In this document: positions 6,359 to 8,891 of the stretch, piece by piece | Numbering within the stretch: the stretch's first letter is position 1 | Layout of the letters: each line of letters begins with the position of its first letter | Translations under genes and position numbers: made by a program | The notes under the pieces: model-generated | Databases searched by the model: none | What the model saw: the letters and a program-made list of their open reading frames with translations, nothing else | What the model was told of the DNA's origin: nothing | Assembly (NCBI GenBank): GCA_021797365.1 | Contig: JAJZZU010000083.1 | Span: 1 to 8,891, forward strand | Direction: 5' to 3' | Length of the DNA: 8,891 nucleotides | Origin: Pseudomonadota bacterium | Lineage (GTDB): Bacteria > Pseudomonadota > Gammaproteobacteria > Acidiferrobacterales > Acidiferrobacteraceae

Positions 6359-6552
6359 ATGAGCAAAGGGCCCCTGGACACGATTGGTCTTCCGGCACGC
6401 GACCGTCACGCGCTCGTGGCGCGCGCCCGCGCGCATTCTCGGATCCTACGGGATGCCTGCAGGACCCGCCTTGTCCCCCCTTTGGCTGCGGCCCTCGAGG
6501 CCAAGCGCATCTGGCTGTTTGGTTCGGTGGCGCGTGGCGAGGCGACGGAAGG
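6359..6552 (+). pseudogene. Minimal nucleotidyltransferase (MNT-like), interrupted by IS607
   Basis: From the ATG at 6359 about 65 residues read as a nucleotidyltransferase N-terminus, ending in KRIWLFGSVARGEATEG. This is the GSxARGE motif of minimal nucleotidyltransferases (MNT), which in many genomes are antitoxins of HEPN toxins and modify the partner with AMP. The motif should continue with an S-D-x-D metal-binding pair; instead the frame passes after GAAGG into AT-richer sequence coding unrelated residues and stops at 6676. The break coincides with the left end of the IS607 element. The two catalytic Asp are therefore missing from the upstream fragment, which should be inactive. The remaining C-terminal part, and any HEPN partner, should lie right of the window. 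An antitoxin role is inference from the family. Confidence 0.78.
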
Positions 6553-6597
6553 GTTCACAACTGTTGCTATGAACAGGGAACTTTATAGAGATCCATG

Positions 6598-6611
6598 TTG
6601 TCCTATTGTCC
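6598..6611 (+). repeat. Direct repeat TTGTCC in the IS607 left end
   Basis: TTGTCC occurs twice two bases apart, directly before the tnpA ATG. The wider context repeats TCCATG as well (6592 and 6610). IS607 recombinases bind short repeated sites inside the element ends, so this may be part of the TnpA binding region; chance is not excluded. Confidence 0.3.
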
Positions 6612-7202
6612 ATGAGACTAAGCGCATGGGCAAAGACACAGGGTGTGACCTATCGCACCGCATGGGAATGGTTTAAGAACGGGACCATGCCGGTGCCCGC
6701 GCACCAGTTATCGACGGGCACCATTCTGGTAGACGTGCCAGAGACGCCCACTGGCAGAACGGTGGTGTATGCGCGGGTCTCCAGCCATGACCAGAAAGCG
6801 AACCTGGATGGACAGGTGGCCCGTTGTGTGACTTTCGCCAACGGGCGAGGTCTGGCGGTGAGCGAGACCGTCACCGAAGTAGGTTCCGGCATGAACGGAC
6901 ATCGGAAGAAATTGCTGCGCCTGCTGGGCGACAGCACGGTGGAACACATCGTCGTGGAGCACCACGACCGACTCATGCGCTTCGGTGCCGAATATGTTGA
7001 GGCGGCTCTGGCCGGACGTGGCGGAAAACTGCTGGTAGTGGATGAGTCCGAACTCAAGGACGATCTGGTGCAAGATATGATCTCAGTGCTGACCTCATTC
7101 TGCGCCCGCTTATATGGTCGCCGGTCTGCGAAACATCGTGCACAAAAGGCAATAGCGGTCATGGCGGCAGGCGGCATGGACCCCGTCACGGGGGTGGAAT
7201 GA
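6612..7202 (+). CDS. tnpA: IS607-family serine recombinase TnpA
   Basis: Encodes 196 residues from the ATG at 6612; a TTG two codons earlier (6606) is possible, but the family begins near MRLSAWAK. The protein has an N-terminal MerR-like helix-turn-helix (RLSAWAKTQGVTYRTAWEWF, residues 2-21), then a serine-resolvase catalytic domain. VVYARVSSHDQK (51-62) carries the nucleophile, Ser57 by analogy to resolvase YxRVS. GSGMNGHRKKLLRLL and HHDRLMRFGAEYVE supply the other conserved arginines, and FCARLYGRRSAKHRAQKA closes the domain. This order, with the DNA-binding domain first, is specific to IS607 TnpA, which moves the element through a circular intermediate. Length is normal and no damage is seen, so it should be functional. 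Its stop overlaps the tnpB start by ATGA. Confidence 0.93.
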   Translation: MRLSAWAKTQGVTYRTAWEWFKNGTMPVPAHQLSTGTILVDVPETPTGRTVVYARVSSHDQKANLDGQVARCVTFANGRGLAVSETVTEVGSGMNGHRKKLLRLLGDSTVEHIVVEHHDRLMRFGAEYVEAALAGRGGKLLVVDESELKDDLVQDMISVLTSFCARLYGRRSAKHRAQKAIAVMAAGGMDPVTGVE

Positions 7203-8848
7203 TCACGCTACATACTCGCATTACGCGTATTAAGCCGGAACAGGATACGGCGTTATCCACCTATGCGGAGCGGTTCAACCAGGTTGCGCATCATCTGGCT
7301 GCGGATATGGCCACAGGGCAGCGCACGGGAGCCTCATTCAAAAACGCCTATCTTCGTCGGTTCGATATAACCGCCAGACAATTCAATGCCGTGCGTCAGT
7401 ATGTAGAAGGTCTGGCGACCAATCGGGTGGAGAACCTCAAAAACCAGGAAAACACCCTGACTGGTAAAATTGTGGCCACGCAAAAACTCCTGCAGAAAAT
7501 CGAAAAGCAGATTACCAAAGCTCGGAAAGCCGGTGAATCTCCAGAAAACACTCAGCGTCTCGAAAATCGTCTGCACCAAAAGAAACGGAAGATGGGCAAC
7601 CTGCTGGAACGGCAATCCAAAGTGATCAAAGAGATGCGTCGACCCTTCGCTTCCGGGATATGTTTTGGCGGAGGGTCGCTGTTTTGCAAGCAATACCATC
7701 TGGAGGAAAACGGTTACAAGGACCATGCGGAATGGTTGTCCGACTGGAAGAGTGCGCGTGTCAGTCAATTCATGGTCTTGGGATCAAGGGACGAGACCAG
7801 TGGCTGTCAGGGTTGTGTGGCCCGCATTCAAGAAGATGGCGCCTTTTTGCTGGATTTGCGCTTACCTGGAGAAGAGGGTGAGCGTGTCAGCATCGGACCG
7901 CTGCGCTTTCCCTATCAGCAAGAAAAATTGCGCTCGGCCATCATGGCTCATGCGGAGTTATCCAAGAAAACATTGCCTAAAAAGACCTTTACCTCAAAGA
8001 ATGGAAAGTCCTATTCGCGCATTGTCTATCCAGACCCTCTAAGCGCGTTATCCTGGCGCTTCCAGCGGGACAGGAAGGGTTGGCGGGCGCTGGTGAGTTT
8101 CGATGAGCCGCAAGTGGCCGTGACGACCAACGCAAAAACGGGCGTACTGGCCGTGGACCTGAATGTGGATCATCTGGCCTGGGCGGAACTGGACCGGTTC
8201 GGCAATCCGGTGTCAACGGGAAGCATTCCCTGCGTCACTTACGGAAAGACGACGGAGCAGGCGGCAGCCGTCATCGAATCTGCCGCCATTGCACTGTCGA
8301 ATCGTGCAAAGCGGACCGGCAAGTCGCTGGTTCTGGAGAATCTGGATTTTTCTAAAAAGAAAGGGCAACTCACCGAAGTAGACGGCGTGCGGTATGCGCG
8401 GATGTTGTCCAGTCTGTCTTACAGAAAGATTCACAATGCCATCCGTGTTCGTGCCGTCAAGGATGGGGTAGCGGTCAAAATGGTGAACCCGGCCTATACA
8501 TCGGTATTGGGCCGTTTGCATTGGGCAGATCGCTATGGCTTAACGGTCCACGAAGGGGCGGCAGTAGCGATTGGCCGTAGAGAATTGCGTTTGCGGGAAG
8601 TCCCGGCGCATCGTGTGGTGCATGGAGAGAACGTCTTCAAGGCACCGGACGGTAGGAATGGTCATGTCACCCTGGCCGCACCCGTGCGGAAGCGGTCCAG
8701 GCATGTATGGTCGTACCTTAGCCAGGTCAACCGTAAACTCAAAGCGGCGCTTGCAGCGCAGCGCGAGGCGAGAAAACTCGACCCTCCCGGGCACGCGGTA
8801 TCGGACGCAAGGAAGATATCAAACGCCCCGGTTGTGGCGGTGGCTTAG
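7199..8848 (+). CDS. tnpB: TnpB-family RNA-guided nuclease relative, zinc-ribbon-less variant
   Basis: Encodes 549 residues, longer than the roughly 400 of typical TnpB. An N-terminal helical, basic region (about 70-145) precedes a beta-rich part with LGSRDETSGCQGC (194-206). RuvC-I is VLAVDLNVDHLAWAEL (317-331, Asp320) and RuvC-II is LVLENLDF (377-384, Glu380). After VNPAYTSVLGRL (429-440) the usual four-Cys zinc ribbon is absent, and the RuvC-III position reads YGLTVHEGAAVAIGRR (446-461), with His451 where most TnpBs have Asp (DxNAA). Related zinc-less TnpB-like proteins with HxAAA exist in other bacteria. Known TnpB proteins cut DNA guided by an RNA from the element's right end. Activity of this variant is not established. 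Translation is coupled to tnpA by ATGA. Confidence 0.88.
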   Translation: MITLHTRITRIKPEQDTALSTYAERFNQVAHHLAADMATGQRTGASFKNAYLRRFDITARQFNAVRQYVEGLATNRVENLKNQENTLTGKIVATQKLLQKIEKQITKARKAGESPENTQRLENRLHQKKRKMGNLLERQSKVIKEMRRPFASGICFGGGSLFCKQYHLEENGYKDHAEWLSDWKSARVSQFMVLGSRDETSGCQGCVARIQEDGAFLLDLRLPGEEGERVSIGPLRFPYQQEKLRSAIMAHAELSKKTLPKKTFTSKNGKSYSRIVYPDPLSALSWRFQRDRKGWRALVSFDEPQVAVTTNAKTGVLAVDLNVDHLAWAELDRFGNPVSTGSIPCVTYGKTTEQAAAVIESAAIALSNRAKRTGKSLVLENLDFSKKKGQLTEVDGVRYARMLSSLSYRKIHNAIRVRAVKDGVAVKMVNPAYTSVLGRLHWADRYGLTVHEGAAVAIGRRELRLREVPAHRVVHGENVFKAPDGRNGHVTLAAPVRKRSRHVWSYLSQVNRKLKAALAAQREARKLDPPGHAVSDARKISNAPVVAVA

Positions 8849-8891
8849 GTCGCCCTTTGTGCTTGCCGGTGGGATCCCGGCACGCGAATCG
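8849..8891 (+). ncRNA. Start of the putative omega RNA / IS607 right-end region (partial)
   Basis: In TnpB elements the guide RNA scaffold overlaps the tnpB 3' end and runs to the right end. These last 43 bases contain a 5-bp GC hairpin (GCCGG 8865-8869 with CCGGC 8877-8881, 7-base loop), compatible with such a scaffold. Position is the main evidence; the RNA itself cannot be confirmed and would continue outside the window. Confidence 0.3.

Larger units (their letters stand above)
6553..8891 (+). mobile_element. IS607-family insertion element (right end outside window)
   Basis: The element carries a serine-recombinase tnpA and an overlapping tnpB, the IS607 arrangement. The left boundary is placed after the GG at 6551-6552: the host nucleotidyltransferase frame loses its motif there, base composition drops in GC, and IS607 elements are known to insert at GG dinucleotides and leave no clear target duplication. 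The precise base is uncertain by one or two positions. The nucleotidyltransferase sequence does not resume in the 43 bases after tnpB, so the right end, with the expected guide-RNA (omega RNA) scaffold, lies past 8891. The element is on the plus strand, opposite to the CRISPR genes. Confidence 0.83.

Noticed and set aside
6554..6589. Possible promoter for tnpA: TTGCTA with TATAGA in the IS left end
   Set aside because: The spacer is only 14 bases, too short for a normal sigma-70 promoter, and no better pair was found.
6650..7189. Minus-strand frame of 179 codons opposite tnpA
   Set aside because: It is a shadow of the serine recombinase; its Ser/Arg/Thr-rich sequence has no family match.

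Overview
The window is GC-rich DNA, probably from a proteobacterium. Codon use and gene types would suit a gamma- or betaproteobacterium or an Acidithiobacillus-like chemolithotroph, but no marker gene fixes this. It holds two blocks: a minus-strand type III-B (Cmr) CRISPR-Cas effector locus (about 1-6036), and a plus-strand IS607-family insertion element (about 6553 to beyond 8891) that has broken a small nucleotidyltransferase gene.

Read in the direction of transcription (right to left), the CRISPR block runs: a CARF-domain protein of the NE0113/Csm6-like family (6036-4882); a gap with a strong hairpin; cas6 (4596-3550); a doubtful 126-codon ORF joined by ATGA overlaps at both ends (3553-3173); a DUF2130 coiled-coil protein with a possible PD-(D/E)XK nuclease core (3176-1812); cmr1 (1748-732); and the first 245 codons of cas10/cmr2 (735-1, running off the window), joined to cmr1 by an ATGA overlap. 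Cas6 would cut precursor crRNA. Cmr1 and Cas10 belong to the target-RNA-binding Cmr complex. The CARF protein would sense or degrade the cyclic oligoadenylate made by Cas10. cmr3-cmr6, cas1/cas2 and any CRISPR array are not in the window; cmr3-6 probably lie to the left.

A 322-base region (6037-6358) separates this block from the plus-strand genes. It carries a likely promoter for the CARF gene and several inverted repeats. At 6359 a minimal nucleotidyltransferase (MNT-type, antitoxin-like) begins, but its reading frame is interrupted just after the GSVARGE motif at a GG dinucleotide. There an IS607-type element starts: a serine-recombinase TnpA (6612-7202) and, through another ATGA overlap, a TnpB-family RNA-guided nuclease relative (7199-8848). 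This TnpB lacks the usual C-terminal zinc ribbon and has His where the third RuvC Asp is expected. The right end of the element lies beyond the window.

The most interesting points are the DUF2130 nuclease-like gene embedded in a Cmr operon, the possible small protein stitched between it and cas6, the nucleotidyltransferase split by IS607, and the unusual TnpB active site.
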